The position numbers and the translations under genes are program-made. Under the pieces are notes generated by a model. The model was not told the DNA's origin. It did no database searches and saw nothing but the letters and a program-made list of their open reading frames with translations. 64,000 nt of DNA from Ypsolopha sequella (Eukaryota > Arthropoda > Insecta > Lepidoptera > Ypsolophidae), in the NCBI GenBank assembly GCA_934047225.1, contig OW203983.1, forward strand, positions 41,784,310 through 41,848,309. Direction: 5' to 3'. Position 1 is the first letter of the stretch, and the number at the start of each line of letters is the position of its first letter. Positions 11,800 through 25,249 of the stretch are shown here, in pieces.

Positions 11800-13230
11800 A
11801 ATTCTTGTCAACGACACATTGGACATTATTACATTATACTGTTTCTTCCCGTCTTTTACTCCTGACCTCAGGCCCTGTTAGGCGCCCGAAATGAAAGTTA
11901 TGGCATGAAATCAGAAACCTCATAAAAATGACCACGAAATCCCCCGCAACCGACACGTACGGAACCAATAGAAATCACTGCAGGTTCAACATTAAACTTT
12001 CATAGGCGAAAGCACCAGCATATCAATAGGAGGATAACACATATTTTTATATTGCTAGGGAGACTTCAGACTAGTAAAGTAGTAATTGATTCGAAAAATG
12101 CACGCAATTTTTCTTAGTTATTTTCAACATATGTTCTTATCATTTGAATGTTTCGTAATTATTTAACACTTTAAAAACCACATGCCTTGGTCTTCCAAGT
12201 ATACAAAACATTCAATCTACAATCTTCCTAACGTGTGCTAAAATATGGTCACCCTTCTCCCGTAAAGCCGAATTACATAACAATAAGTGCTATAAGCTCG
12301 TTCTAGTAGGGTGAGCATGCTCGCCTCTGGAAATGGAACCGTTTGTAAACGCAGCACGTCTCTATTGCTTTTTGGTTACCTGTTCGGGGAATGTATGGTC
12401 TTGATACTTGAACTTACATATTGCACTTTTAAGCAATAAATTGTTCTTATGTACCGTTCTTTAATTCAGTATTGATACTAGAGTTAAGTTGTACAAAATA
12501 ATATTTGGATCAAGTAGTAAATGTTAAGCCACGTAATGAAAACAAAAATATATACATATTTTCATTGTTTATTTACTTTTGTACCCCTTTAAATACAAAG
12601 AGTAAAATAAAATTTCCATATATATTTATTATAATAGTCCAAAACCTCATTAGACCACCAATAATTCAAAGATTAGAAGAAAACAAAATACGATATACAA
12701 TACGAGTACCTACAGCTAAGTATCAAGATCAGTATACCACAAAGTAGACTAAAAGAGATCTCATAAAAATTAGATTCAAGTGTGTTAGTCCTGTATTTAC
12801 GTGTGTCATACAGAACAAATCCATGTTAGGAGCAATCGGGTTACCATCTACTTCAATACTTTTTGTATTCTCCGGATGCCTTAGAGCAACTTTTGGACAA
12901 GTATCTAATAAAATACATATACGATACGTACCATCGAAAAAATTGCCTCTAACCAACCTACTTTGATACTTTCGCAACACAAGGTTTTTTTATTTTATTT
13001 ATTACACTTGATGTATATTTTAAAAATTAAATGAATCCAAGACATTGAAAAAAAACATTTCAAAGGCAGCACTTATTGCTAATAGCAATATCTACCAGAT
13101 TTTGTAGTACCAATAAGTTGAAGGCAATACTCAGAAACTTGTGATGAAACATTAAAGAAAATAAACTAAATTACACTTCTATGCAATGAAGCGTATTAAT
13201 GCAATATATATATACCTATATACATACTGG
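11800..13230. other. No recognisable gene or element
   Basis: Low-complexity ORFs only (for example 12505-12747 and 12729-12980), without homology or splice context. Confidence 0.45.
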
Positions 13231-13238
13231 TGGTAGAG

Positions 13239-13591
13239 GTGGTAGAGCTGATGCCAGGCTCAACTGTGGAGGTACCACCATCTTACTTGGAGACCCCCTC
13301 GAACTAATTCGGAGGAGAGTAAGAGGACAGCTCACAGGCAAAAATCCAGGAGGCCCACTATGCCTGGGACCGATGGATGGCGGTATATCCATCCCTAATA
13401 GCCGGGCCTCATATGGAACAGACTGGTGACGGGCAGCGGCGTCACTGGTGCAAGGGTTCCGGCACCGCGCTCACCAACCCGCCTGCCCAGCGTGTGTGAG
13501 TATGGGCAATTCTTCCAAGATGACCGCCGGGAGTGGCAAAGTCCTGGAAAGGCTTATATCCAGCAGTGGACGAACTAGGCTGATGGATGGA
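13239..13591 (+). repeat. SINE-like repeat, full length
   Basis: Same family in plus orientation, ending AGGCTGATGGATGG. A short ORF inside (13199-13429) is not a gene. Confidence 0.75.
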
Positions 13592-13599
13592 CATATTGG

Positions 13600-15550
13600 T
13601 GTATATACCTCATGGCTACCTATATAACTATTTTTATTATATGTACCTATATTATATTTATATACCTAATTATGTAAAATGATGATATTGATATTGGTAA
13701 AACATTAGTATTTTTCTTTCGATATATTTTAGCCCTCTGTAATGATTTTAAGAACATGTTCGACGGTTTTTTTTTTCCTTATGCACCCAAAACCGCAAAT
13801 CTGTCTATTAAACAGCTTCACTCAAATAAATCTCAATCTCATCAATCATTTAAAAGCGTATAAATCAAAAACCGGACTGTTCAATTAATTGTCTGTTTGG
13901 GACAAGCTAAGGCCTTATCAATATGAGGCCTTGCACTTAAAACTTTCAATCCGAGAGTTGTCATCACAAATCACTACATAAATTGACCGCGTAACGACCC
14001 TTAAATAACATGCGGTCAAGTGGGAAAACTGTAGAGGAAAATGAGAACCGGTAAACAAAAAAACATATAGTCTTATAAAGAACTAAAGCCAAAAATGCAA
14101 AACATAGCTTTAGTAATCTAAATTTACAGCTCGATTTGGGTCGATACAAATATTTACAAAAATAACATCGAAATAACGTTCTCCTATTTCTTCTATTTTG
14201 CGTAATGAAGATATGATGATATGATATGAAGGTATGATGATAAACCAGATACGAGTATTTATAAGTTTTAAACATCAATTTTAGATATTTAAGTTTTATA
14301 TTGGTCGTGTGTGTGAGATTTAACCTAGTCACTTTTGAATTAAAAAGGTTTAAAAACGTTTGAAAAGTTAAAAAACGTTTAAACATATTATTCGTTATAA
14401 AGCATTTAAAAGATATTTATTTACTTATTGATAAAGCTTTTAAGGTTTTAAAACTCCGCAATTACGGGACATAAGTCAATAAATCTCATATATTTTATTT
14501 CGAAATTTTGTAATATTCACATAGAAAGTTTAAAGCGATTGAAAACGTTTCTAAACGCAGTTTAGCCCCTACCTACCACATTAGAAAGTATTATTCTAAC
14601 GGGCTTCAAAAATGTAGTTTCCAAATAAAAAAATAATTTTCGTAGAAAGGTTGTTTTTAAATTTTAGTCAAGTGTATGATAAGGATCTTTATGTGATAAA
14701 GTGAGCAACTAATTTACTAATAGAAATATACTAAAAAGTTTTTTTTCTTTAAGCTGTAACTGAACACATACAGGTACCTAATATTTATTTCTCCAATTCT
14801 TCACACACAAAAAAATCCTCGTTCCCATTCTAGTCCAAAACTACCATCCCGCACTATCACGATCAATCCTCAATTGACTGCGAGACCAAACAAAAACGAA
14901 CAAAAGAACCTTCACCCCAGACTCCTAAATAAAAGATAAAGCAAGGTAAAACATCCAAAAAGGCTTAAAAGGTAAACACTGGACACGTATTGAACTAAAT
15001 ATAAATGTCTCGGAGAAACATTAAGATAGTGCTGCGGAATGTTAAAAGCTATTTAATATAATGTACTGTTTGGACTTTATTACTGGTTTGGGTTTAGAAA
15101 AGTGACGGACTCAGTACCTGGGGGACATTGTTGTTGATTTGGTGAAAAAATATTAAAAGTCCATAAAGTGTACAGTCAATGAATATTTTTATTGACTTAT
15201 TTGAACCTATGTTTGCACCGAATTTAATTTAATGTAATTATACCCGTTCAATTATAGATTTTTGAAGAACAATGGATATGGTCAGCTCTCAAACAGGTAC
15301 TACCATCATGCCCCGGACCGATTTATGGTATGTCTGTCGTCAAATTACCGCGTAAACACAGTCCCATTACGCGATCATTCGAAATTTATTATCTATTAAA
15401 CAAAGTATGGTAGAAATTAGGTATTCTCCTTGAAAGAATTTCGTAATTCTTTTTTAATTCTCGCATTTTAGTGAAAACCACAAACTTTTTCGCGAAAAAG
15501 CGGAATAATTTCATATGATCGGGTCAGCCGTTTCGCAAAAAACAGTTAAC
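13600..15550. other. No recognisable gene or element
   Basis: AT-rich. The 140-codon minus ORF at 13964-14386 is dominated by F/L/Y/K and looks like chance. Confidence 0.45.
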
Positions 15551-15555
15551 GATAC

Positions 15556-15619
15556 GGCGATATTATCCATCCCGAATTGCCGGCTCTCATATAAACCAGA
15601 CTGGTGACGGGCAGCGGCA
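15556..15619 (+). repeat. SINE-like repeat, internal fragment
   Basis: GGCGATATTATCCATCCCG...CAGACTGGTGACGGGCAGCGG matches the middle of the family only. Confidence 0.65.
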
Positions 15620-16599
15620 CACTTTCAAATAAACTTTTTATGAAAGCAGAGCTCTTTTTTTTTCATTTATAACATAATGGCAGCCAATTCAAATTATGAC
15701 ATCACTTTTGCGCCACCTTGTATATAGCTGTCAAAAAGTTATGCTTTGTTTTAAACAAAAATATAGTAAGTCATAGAGCCAAGGAAATACGATGTTACCA
15801 AAATCGAGTGTTAATGTGTGTGACACATGCTTATGTGTGTGTAATAGTGGGTACATGAAGTAAGGGTACGACCCTAGTACAAACCCAACAAATCTTTTCG
15901 TACGTAAGAAAATCTGTAAAATAAAATGCATCTCTAACAGAAACAATTATATTTTTCTACTAAATGCTCTATTTATGCAATTTTTTGCAGTTTTAGATGG
16001 ATATTTATATGTACATCAAACTTTGTTTAGCATAACCGTATTTACCTGTGAAATGGATGTTTCCTATAATTTTTAGGTGATTGTTCGGACATTTCTATAC
16101 GGAACAAGATACCATTTCGATGGAATTCTAGAATGTGCCGTTTTTAACTATTTAACTTAAATATATTGTAAAATTTTGATATTGCCACTTTTTGCTCTGA
16201 GTTGTTCTGAGCCAGGAAAACTTTACAACATCTGACGTTTAGAATTCCATACAGCCAAAGAGCCCTTTATCAGTCTAGTTAAAGAAAAAAAAGTATTCTA
16301 TGTAAATGGTTTCAAAATACGAGTACAACGATGAAGAATTAAATTTTAAATTGACGACCGATTAAAATGGGGGCGATGAAACCTAAAATCTGGTTCGAAA
16401 TCTAGTCTTGGTCATTTATGACAAGTTTCGATAAAGGGGTACAATAAAAAGGCGTAGCCCGTCCCTGCACAAGCGTGCCCCGAACAAGACGAAAACATTT
16501 AAACCCGCCGCGATAACCGCTGTCGTATTAATGAACCCACCGAGTATCGAAGGCTCTTTATGAGTGCATGTGATAATTATAGTGTACTACACTTACCAA

Positions 16600-16672
16600 G
16601 CTGCGGTAGCTTACTCGGTACAAGGTGGAATAGTGGACTCTATCTTGAGATCCGGTATCGAATCCTACAGCT
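16600..16672 (+). repeat. tRNA-like sequence (SINE head or tRNA relic)
   Basis: GGTAGCTTACTCGGTACA resembles a box A and GGTATCGAATCC a box B, about 43 nt apart. AGCTG...CAGCT can pair at the ends. The anticodon arm is not convincing, so it is not called as a functional tRNA. Confidence 0.35.
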
Positions 16673-16775
16673 GAATCAGGCAGCAATAAGTTTTCAGGAA
16701 TTTATTTTATTTCTCGTAGGTACTTACCGTGAAGGCAAACAATTTGAGGTAAAACTGCATACCCTATTATATTAA

Positions 16776-16885
16776 GGGTCTTATAATATCGCCATATGGG
16801 TACTCCTCGTTTTCGGCCAAACCAAAAATATTGAATAAATGTATTATGAATGATCAACTCTTAGAAAAATTATGCAACATTTTTC
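16776..16885 (+). repeat. Family G repeat, copy 1
   Basis: ATGGGTACTCCTCG...GGCCAAACCAAAAATATTGAAxAAATGTATTATG is shared with 52738-52850. Confidence 0.7.
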
Positions 16886-17206
16886 TTTTTCATACCACCA
16901 AAACATCTACATGAATAATTTTTTAACCGAATGGTGATTTTTGGCTTGAATTCCCTACTGCTCCTAAGCGGCTTGGTTGATTTAATTCAAGTATGCTGTG
17001 ATAAAAAGATAAACTTGATAGCTATAAACGTAACATAGGATTATTTAATCGAATAACCACGTTATGACAGTGATGGCGGCGCATTTACTTACGAGATCAT
17101 TTAATTTTTTTATTATCTCCGATCAAATAAGTATTAACTTATCATGAATAATAACTAAAAGCAAATAATAAACTATTATAAAATCTAATAATCAATATTA
17201 TAGACA

Positions 17207-17905
17207 GAAATCAAATTATCCCTCGTTAAAAAAGGTCGACCTGGAAGTGACCCACAAGTTCTGAACATAATACCCTGCTATAGGAGATGAGATGCGAACA
17301 AAGAACTGTCCATTTCAGAACGGGACTTTGACAATATTTTAATTAAACCCTAAGAGGAACTGAAGTGCCAACATTTTTGCAGCTCTCTGACCCAGCAAAG
17401 CAACATCAATCAAATTATCCCTCGTTAAAAAAGATCGCCCTGGAAGTGACTCACAAATTCTGAACGTACCCTCCTATAGGAGAGGAGATGCGAACAAAGA
17501 ACTATCCATTTCAGAACGGGACTTTGACAATATTTTAATTAAACCCTAAGCGTATTAGTAGAAATTTATCAAACATACCCCCTCTCCATACAATATGACT
17601 TTATTGTACGAGTATACAGGAACTGAAGTGCCCACATTTCTGCAGCTCTCTGACCCAGCAACGCAACATGAATCAAATTATCCCTCGTCAAAAAAGATCG
17701 CCCTGGAAGTGACTCACAAGTTCTGAACGTACCCTCTTATAGGAGAGGAGATGGAACTATCCATTTCAGAACGGGACTTTGACAAAAGCGTATTATTGGA
17801 AATTTATCAAACATGCCCCTTTCCATACAATATGACTTTATTGTACGAGTATACAGCAACTATGCTAACATTTCTGCATCTCTCTGACCCAGCAAAGTAA
17901 CATAA
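17207..17905 (+). repeat. Tandem repeat, three units of about 195-265 bp
   Basis: The units start near 17207, 17408 and 17672 with ATCAAATTATCCCTCGTxAAAAA and run to CTCTCTGACCCAGCAAxG. Units 2 and 3 contain a CATACAATATGACTTTATTG segment absent from unit 1. Unit 3 has internal deletions. Confidence 0.9.
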
Positions 17906-18059
17906 ATCCCAAACACGATGTTTTCAAACCTATCTCCCTATTGCAAGTCTTCGCTATCGCATCGCGCAGCCTCTTGCGGTAAATCGCGTCGCGGCGCGGA
18001 ATAAAGTCGTCATGATATCAGTATCGCATCGCCCACGACGCGTCGCGACTCCATGCTTT

Positions 18060-19570
18060 ATAGCAAAGCTTCACTTGTAAGGGCCTGGGCACTTGAGCAG
18101 ACAATCCAACTGTATATTATATTTTTACTTTACACTCCAGAAGTCCAGACTCTTAGCGAATGAGAGCTTGGCCGAAAAACATGACACTTTTGCGTGTGTT
18201 TGTGTGTTTGTATGTGTGTTTTTGTGTTTATAGGAGTAAGAGTAAGTCTATGTAAAAGTATATTATTGCAGTATAGACGTGCAGCGTGTGCGTCAGTAAC
18301 GAAAGGAACTTTGTTCTAATTGGGTTTCCCAAGACACCTCTGGCGCTGATAAGCTGAAAACTAGCCTGTAAAGTGGCAGGAGGCACGATCGTGCCGGAAG
18401 TCTATTGTAAAACTATTTGCTATCGAGAATCAATATAAAACCGAACCACATTTTGGTCATGTTCGTCTATTTTTCTATCCAACAGCTGAGTTCTTTTTTA
18501 GGGTTCCTTACCCGAAAGGTGACAAACAGGACCCTGTTACTAACTATAAAATTTTCACAAAATACGTGTTACTATGGCCTCTTTCACGACAAATAATAAG
18601 TATAAAACAATATACTAAATTCAAGGGAAGTCCCCACAAAAAACCTCGAAAACGTAACATTCTTTGACATTTACTTTGTTTTAGCTCTACATTGAAGATG
18701 GCCGCGTGACCTAGACTACTCTCGAGAGCTCGCCCGCCCGCGTCGAATTTCAAGTGCTCTCAAGTGTCACTAAACAGCCGGTTTGAAAATTTGTTTATAT
18801 GAATGACTACTGAAGTGTTTTTGAAATGGGCTCCTATACCGTAGAACTGATGGATGTTGTATGGTAAGTTTAAGTAATTGAAAAAGTAGAATTAAATTTA
18901 TAACCTCGATTTTAAAGCTATTGTTGACATGATTTCCACGTGAATTTAATATGATTAGAAATAGTACATTACGATACGAGAGCGATGAAACGTTTTCTGA
19001 CGAGTGTGAGTGTGTGCAATCACACGAGTCGAGAAAAAGTTTCTCGCACGAGTTTCGTATAATTTTTTATAGCACAAGTGCGGAAAATGCCGACTTTACG
19101 CACGCTCAGCGTGCGTAAAGTGGTCATTTTACGCACGGTGTGCTATAAAGGTATTTAATACACAAACTAAAACTGTGCATCATTACTACAATTTTGCAAT
19201 CAGTTCCAGCAATCAATTGATTTACTGCAACAAGAAAACGCAAGTTTCAGCGAAGAGGATTTAAGGTGTACGCATACTCTTCCTTCACTTGTACACTAAC
19301 TATACTAAAAGGTAGAAAATCAGTTGTTTCTGTTTAAAACCAGTCAAATATGTCTACAAATACAAACGTTCTAAATTAGTAACCGCGACGATATCATTCA
19401 CGCATTTCATATAAACCAACTTTCAAGTCACATGGTCGAATGAATAAATATAGCCATTAATCGATCGGGCGTGGAAAAAAAACGGCTGAGTATAGCCATA
19501 AAGCGCTTGAGCGGTTATACAAGGTTCAAACTTGTTCAGATCGCTGCACATACGCGAAAACAACAAATAC
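18060..19570. other. No gene; short hairpins
   Basis: Contains CTTTACGCACGCTCAGCGTGCGTAAAG (a 26-nt hairpin at about 19093) and a (GTGT)-rich stretch at about 18190. No coding sequence recognised. Confidence 0.45.
18499..18540 (-). repeat. Family A repeat, end fragment
   Basis: TTTTAGGGTTCCTTACCCGAAAGG and ACAGGACCCTGTTACTAA match the 3' part of family A in reverse. Confidence 0.6.
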
Positions 19571-19572
19571 AA

Positions 19573-19765
19573 TAGGGTTCCGTACTCAGAGTGTTCCCGA
19601 ATTGTTTGTCAGGTGCTACCACTTTAGCGCCTTGTTTTTTGTCGCCTTGATGTTGTTGTGGCATCTATGGTTATTTACCATTATGTTTTTAGGGTTCTGT
19701 GTTGTCTGGTGGTACGGAACCTTTTGTGCGCGAGTCCTACTCGCACTTAGCCAAATTGTTTCGCC
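19573..19765 (-). repeat. Family A repeat, reverse, rearranged
   Basis: AGGGTTCCGTACTC at the left and GGTACGGAACCTTTTGTGCGCGAGTCCTACTCG-type sequence at the right. Confidence 0.6.
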
Positions 19766-19819
19766 ATTTCTGGGTTGACTCTATGGTAAACCAAAAATCT
19801 AGCCAATAGCATAGGCTAA

Positions 19820-20227
19820 GGCCCACTTGCAGCATGTTCTTAACTCGACTTTAACTTGGGTTAAGTCAAAAAATAGAGGGTTAAGAAAAATCTCTCTTGC
19901 ACCAATCAAAATCTCGGGTTAAACTAGGGATAAACCGACTCTCACCTCGAAACTCGGGTTAGCGAAGAAATGCTACCAGTTTGACTTAAATTGTGTTGTT
20001 TCCAATGACATTATATACATACTAAACCTCATTGGTTGCAACTAATTACTTTATGGTAACATTCTAAATAAATGTCAAAGTTAAACAATCGCTTAGCTCG
20101 GGATTACTAACCCGCTTCGGTATTACCATGGTGCAATAGGAGTAATGAAATGTCGGGTTAGTTAACTCTTCCCTTGGGTTAGTTAACCCGAGAGTTAAGG
20201 ATTTTTTTCTCATGCTGCAAGTGGGCC
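19820..20227. mobile_element. Harbinger/Tourist-like MITE, 408 bp, TAA target duplication
   Basis: TIR GGCCCACTTGCAGCATG with its complement at the right end, flanked by TAA at 19817-19819 and 20228-20230. Internal GGGTTAA motifs recur inverted. No ORF. Confidence 0.85.
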
Positions 20228-20374
20228 TAAGTATTAGCAATACTTAGTCTATGCCAATAGTAAGGACATTGTACTATCTGAAAAGGTTCCACTGACCCAT
20301 GTTTCTGGCTTATTGCAATCAAGTTAAAGTACAGCTTATCAATCTGATGCCTTATTGTCTAACTTCAACATCTA

Positions 20375-20466
20375 TCGCTATTGCTTTCAAAAGTAGGCGT
20401 GATTGGCTAGAAGTGATGAGTCACGTCATTTCTAGCCAATCACGGTACCTTTTAAAGCAATAGCGA
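20375..20466. repeat. Foldback MITE, 92 bp
   Basis: TCGCTATTGCTTTxAAAAG...GTGATTGGCTAGAA pairs with its complement. A related, more degraded copy is at 22542-22665. Confidence 0.8.
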
Positions 20467-21355
20467 GAGACGATTTCATGACTATTTCCTTACACAATCG
20501 CACCTCTGGTGAATGTTATATAGCGTGCACATAGTCTTAACTTTGAATTATTTCAATAAACTCACGGAGCATAAATGGTGCAAAGTTATTTAAAAAGGAT
20601 TACAAATTATCAACTTTAAATAATAACTCGGTACTTCGTCCTCTTATTTAAATTTCAGGTGGTTTTCTCGCTTTTCCTATAAATTGTATTATTTATTTTT
20701 TTAGCCAATTTTACTGCATTTTTTGTCCCTTAAAGTTTTGGTGGTCTGGTTCTTCCATTGATGTTTTGTTCCTGTATTTAGGTCTTCTGACTTGTGCGTG
20801 AGCACCTACAACTGTCTAAAAGTCGTCAGTACAACTATGGCTGGAACAATCTTATAGTTACCCAATCTATCCTGTTGTTTGTTGTTATAAAATTCAAATG
20901 TATTTTAAATTGCGAAATACTATTGTGACCATTATTTTTAATGTAAGTATTTATTCTTGTATTGCAATTTTCCTACCATCCATACTTCGACATATTCAGA
21001 ATTTCAAAACACGAAAAAAACTACCTTGGACTTTAGCAGGTTGCAGTGTAAATTTGAATAACTTCACTGTGAACGTAGCTCAGCGCCCCCTGAGCTGGAA
21101 TCAAGTTATTCCCCGCTAAGTTATATCCAAGTTCAACCCAACTTATCTCGGTGGTATAAAATGAGCTAACAACCATGTTATATTGCTGCTTTAAGCTGAT
21201 TCGAGGGTTATATCCTTGCTGATTACTTTTACTGAACGCCAATGGGTTAATGTTATTTATCTTTGTTTACACTCATAAATAAATGAATACAATTAACTAA
21301 CTTCAATTTAAAGCTCTTCCACACACCTGAATTAAGAGGCTATGCGAATTTTATT

Positions 21356-21620
21356 TTTGTCACTCTCACTCCAAGCGAAAAACCGCGCAGTGCGAGAGGG
21401 GCGGATTCAGGGCAAAAGGGAAAAAAGTTGGTTTTATATTTTTATTAAAAAAACTAAAATAGCTAGCAAAATTTCAAATATCAAATCTCTAGATATTGTT
21501 GAAACACACCTAATAAAATATGTTTGAGTTCTGTATATGGTTCCTATTCGTCAAACGAGGAGAAAAAGTGTGTTTGAAGGCCCCATTTCAACAATTATTT
21601 CTATCGAGGAAAATTTATCC
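21356..21620 (+). repeat. Family F dispersed repeat
   Basis: Contains GTGCGAGAGGGGCGGATTC, AAAACTAAAATAGCTA and ATTATTTCTATCGAG, shared with the copy at 30885-31130. Confidence 0.65.
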
Positions 21621-21844
21621 AAACATATTTTCCAATTTCAAATCCCTAGATTATATAGTCAAAATGCATATACCAGAAACTGATTATAATTTTCCGTGTA
21701 TTTCATGAAATACACAGAAAAGAAGCACCCGTATTTTTTTCGCATATCGCCTTAACTAACTATAGTTATTGTGATTTGCTCTTGTTACATCAAACCGTAG
21801 TGGATGAGGACATGTCATAAAAAGTAAGTCGACTTTGGGGCTTA

Positions 21845-22540
21845 TTAAACTCTGTTGCAGTGGAAAAAGCATTTAAAGTGCAGAAAAAATGCATACGAGC
21901 TATCTGTGGCGCTGGATATTTAGACACCTGCAAACCACTGTTTCAGAAATTAAAAATTCTGCCCCTACCTTGTATGTACATAAGAGAAATTTGTTTGTTT
22001 GTTGCCCATCATAAATATTATTTTGACAAAAACGCAGATGTGTTCAAAAAACAAACAAGAAATAAAGATCGTTTATATTTTCCCAACTGTAAGTTAAATA
22101 TTTTCAAAGAAAACGTGTTCATTATGTGTATTAAAATTTATAATAAGCTGCCAGAAGAATTCAAGAACATGCCTTTGAAAATGATGAAAAGGAAACTAAA
22201 TGTCTGGGTACTAAACAAATGTTTTTATGACATTAGAGAGTATTTGGATCCTACGACCTGATGACATGAAATATTAATAATAAGATGACATACCTAATCA
22301 TTTGAATCAATATAATAAATAACAATTTAGAATATTTTAGTTTCATAATATAATAATGTACATAGATAACGTAAATTAACTTTTTTGCATGTATATTTTA
22401 ATATTTGTATACTGTATAGTACAGTAAAATATGAAGAGGCCAAACTGTAGATATATTTTTAAGATCTGTATCGGTACCCATATTTATACAAATAAACTTT
22501 TCATTTCATTTCATTTTCATTTCATTTCATTTCATTTATT
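21845..22540 (+). pseudogene. 5'-truncated LINE 3' end with (TTTCA)n tail
   Basis: An open frame of 133 codons (21860-22261) reads FKVQKKCIRAICGAGYLDTC, then KPLFQKLKILPLP and YNKLPEEFKN. The QKxxIRAIxxAxxxDxCxPLFxxLxILxxP pattern is the C-terminal region after the RT of Jockey/CR1-group non-LTR elements. A 3' UTR of about 240 bp ends with (CATTT)n at about 22500-22538. The RT core is missing, as in typical 5'-truncated insertions. The open frame suggests a fairly young copy. Confidence 0.85.
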
Positions 22541-22541
22541 G

Positions 22542-22665
22542 TCTAACTTCAACATCCATCGCTATGGCTTTCAAAGGAAACGTGATTGGCTAGAAATTAC
22601 ATAAGATATCATTTTTGGCCATCCCGATACCATAGAAAGTGATAGCGATGAAAAAAAAATTGGAG
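22542..22665. repeat. Degraded relative of the 20375 foldback
   Basis: TTGTCTAACTTCAACATCCATCGCTATGGC...GTGATTGGCTAGAAAT matches 20352-20400. The second arm is eroded. Confidence 0.7.
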
Positions 22666-23242
22666 GTCAGATTGGCCAAATAATAAAAGTTTTAATTTAT
22701 ATGTTGTGGTACGTATCATTTAAAAAATCCTAAAATTTTAAAGATCCTAAAAATGTTGTTTATAATTTTAGTTTTGTTAGGTAAATGAATATGAAATATT
22801 GACTTTTTGTCTTTTTAAATGATTATAATTACAAAAAACACAATTAAATAAAAACATTGTGAGATATGAATGGCCCGAAATATATCTCACAATTTTTTTT
22901 ATTTTACTAGTTTTGTTAGGGAAATATATAAAGGATATTTCTAAATATATTTACCTAAAGGATTGCCTAACAAAGAAAGCACTTTTGTATCAAAAAAAAT
23001 CGTGATTCCGGGGTGCACGGATTTTATCTCCTGACAAAAGAATCGGATGTATATAAGGCATGCATTTTTGCAAATAAATTTATTACTAAGCCGCTTCCAT
23101 ACTTTTATAGCAAAACTTACTCCAGTTAAAAACCACCGGTTCTGATATCCCAGGTCGTTACCCATCCTTAAAAAACTAGAGCAGATTAGTTTTCGTAGTG
23201 GATTACAAGAACTGTATTTATCATCAAGTTACAAAGTATACA

Positions 23243-23485
23243 TAAGATGAAATTTAATTAACCGCCCGAATTCATACTGGAGACTCTGTTAGTGATCAGA
23301 AACAATGTTTAATGACACATCAGGAAAAATTCGATAAAAAAAAACTTCCTTACTGCCTGCCTGTACTAGGAATTGTATTTGAACTAGTCCAGTTGGTATG
23401 GGAATATTTTTTTTCTATAAGGTCATTAGAAAGATCCGTTGGTTAACCGAGTCTCCAGTATGAATTGGATTGATATAGCCAAATT
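23243..23485 (+). mobile_element. Family B foldback copy
   Basis: Left arm GATGAAATTTAATTAACCGC...GGAGACTCTGTTAGTGATCAG, interior with GAACTAGTCCAGTTGG, right arm AACCGAGTCTCCAGTATGAATT. The end beyond the right arm is altered. Confidence 0.75.
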
Positions 23486-23519
23486 CGTACCAGGGATACG
23501 ATAAGTGGTCAGGACTTTT

Positions 23520-25249
23520 TGCAAAGTGCGTAAAATATTATTTGTACAATGCCTCTATCCTTCTTTAGAAACAACCCCTAGTCAATTATTATAGGAAACC
23601 TACATTTTATTTTGCATTTACCAAGTCCCCGGTATGAATTTGGCTATAGTATATTAATCAAAGTCACCTTATAAAGATAGCAGATCAAGTTATGAAATTT
23701 GGTAAGCGAGTAAATGAGACAAAAATATTTTTTATGTTCGAACAAGAGCCAAATCGGTCAAGGAGTTGTCGAGATAATATCCCATATTATGGAATTGTAA
23801 GAGGGGGTAACGCTTTCATAGTTTGGGGCGTACTAGTTAAATAGATAGAAGCTGTATTTTATTTAGAATGTAAGTATATACCTGAAATAAAAACGTCTAA
23901 TGTAATTAAACCCAATTTTTCACACATTATGTTTCATTGACTCGGCGTGGCGGGGCTATTCGTGTAAAAAGGCTGAAAAGCCTATTACAAGTCTTTTGTT
24001 TAGATTTTATAGGCAAAGCAAAATATACTTTAAGGCGTTATTTCTACGTCATAATATTGCTAAAAGCAATGTATTTTTAGTACGCCAGACAGACTGTCCA
24101 AAAATATGTTTTGTTCAGACTGAAAAAAAAAACAATTAAGTACACGTCGCGTTTCAAACATTAAATTACACGAACGTCCAGAAATAACTGGCAACACATT
24201 AATAAAATTTTAAAAAACGAGCCTGTTTGAAATTTAGAACGCAAAATCAAAAGTCATTAATGTCCAATAAGTTTACAAAGTTAAGCGGGCCGAATAATAA
24301 ATCATTTTTATTTCATCTTTGTACCAATTTCTCCTGGTCTTTTTTTCATCAATTTTAACATGAACAAAAAGTGGCACTCAATTGTAAGCTTTACGCTGCT
24401 TATTTTTCATTCTGGGCAATTCGTTTAATATTTTTCGCCAATGGGAGGGCGCGGTTGAGCTTCGCGCGCCGCCTCCAAGCCCTGTGATTGGTCAACTAGT
24501 TGTACAGATTGTGCGATGGCGGGAAACGGATTCAGTTAGAGCAGTTTAGGGCATCTCATTCTTACGATGATTAGGGCAGTGAAGATGTCGATATTTCGTT
24601 TTATCGATCATCATAAAATATTTACAAATAGCGTAGTCCACACCTTGATAAAATATCAAGTATTGTCATGATAGCACGGACAAAAGTGATGAAAAAATAC
24701 AAGAAGACGACCTCCCGTTGAACTACTCGTATTATTCAAATATCTAAGTCTTACTGTTTTGTTTAAGTATGAAATAGAAATATTAAATAATCCATGGTTT
24801 ATAATTTTCTATAATTTCTAGCCTAAAGTATAAAATATGCTACGTAAAACTACTTCTCTATTCTGCGTTTTGATGTTTTTATTGAGAAATTTGCTCCAAT
24901 CGTTTATATATTAATATCAGCAGAATTAAATATCTACTTCTTAAATAGTATGTTCGTTTCATCAGAATAAAAAACTCTAATCCCTTATAGGATCACTTTC
25001 GTTTGTCTGTCAGTCTGTCAAGATCCTTTTCCCGGAAACAACAAATAAAATCTTAATTCTACAGCCTGTACAAAATTTAGACTTCTGACTCAATAAGAAA
25101 AAATATTCGGTCTTTTAAGTAGACGTATTTCATATTAACTGACATTCATAAGTATAATATTATTAAACATCATCGGGTTACCTCTTAAGCACCAACAAGG
25201 TGCTATTATGACTATGACACATCACAATTTTAGAAAATAATATATCCTA
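23520..25249. other. No recognisable gene
   Basis: AT-rich. A GC-rich patch at about 24445-24500 (GGGCGCGGTTGAGC...) has no frame. Another variant of the GTCCCCGGTATGAATTTGGC motif lies at about 23625. Confidence 0.45.

Noticed and set aside
13199..13429. ORF in the SINE-like repeat (also 5349-5588 and 7689-7880)
   Set aside because: The frame is not conserved between copies. It is an accidental reading of a repeat.
13964..14386. 140-codon minus-strand ORF, the second longest open frame
   Set aside because: Composition dominated by F, L, Y, K and R from AT-rich DNA. No motif, splice context or homologous copy was recognised.
16731..16763. Minus-strand mini-ORF ending at GTAAGTACC
   Set aside because: Eleven codons, preceded by an in-frame stop and next to a tRNA-like relic. 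No partner exon.
17207..17905. CRISPR-like array
   Set aside because: The repeated units are over 195 bp with no short regular repeat and unique spacers, and the host is eukaryotic.
18825..18862. Possible short exon ATGGGCTCC...GTATG followed by GTAAGT
   Set aside because: Only 13 codons after an in-frame stop, with no partner exon. A chance donor is likely.
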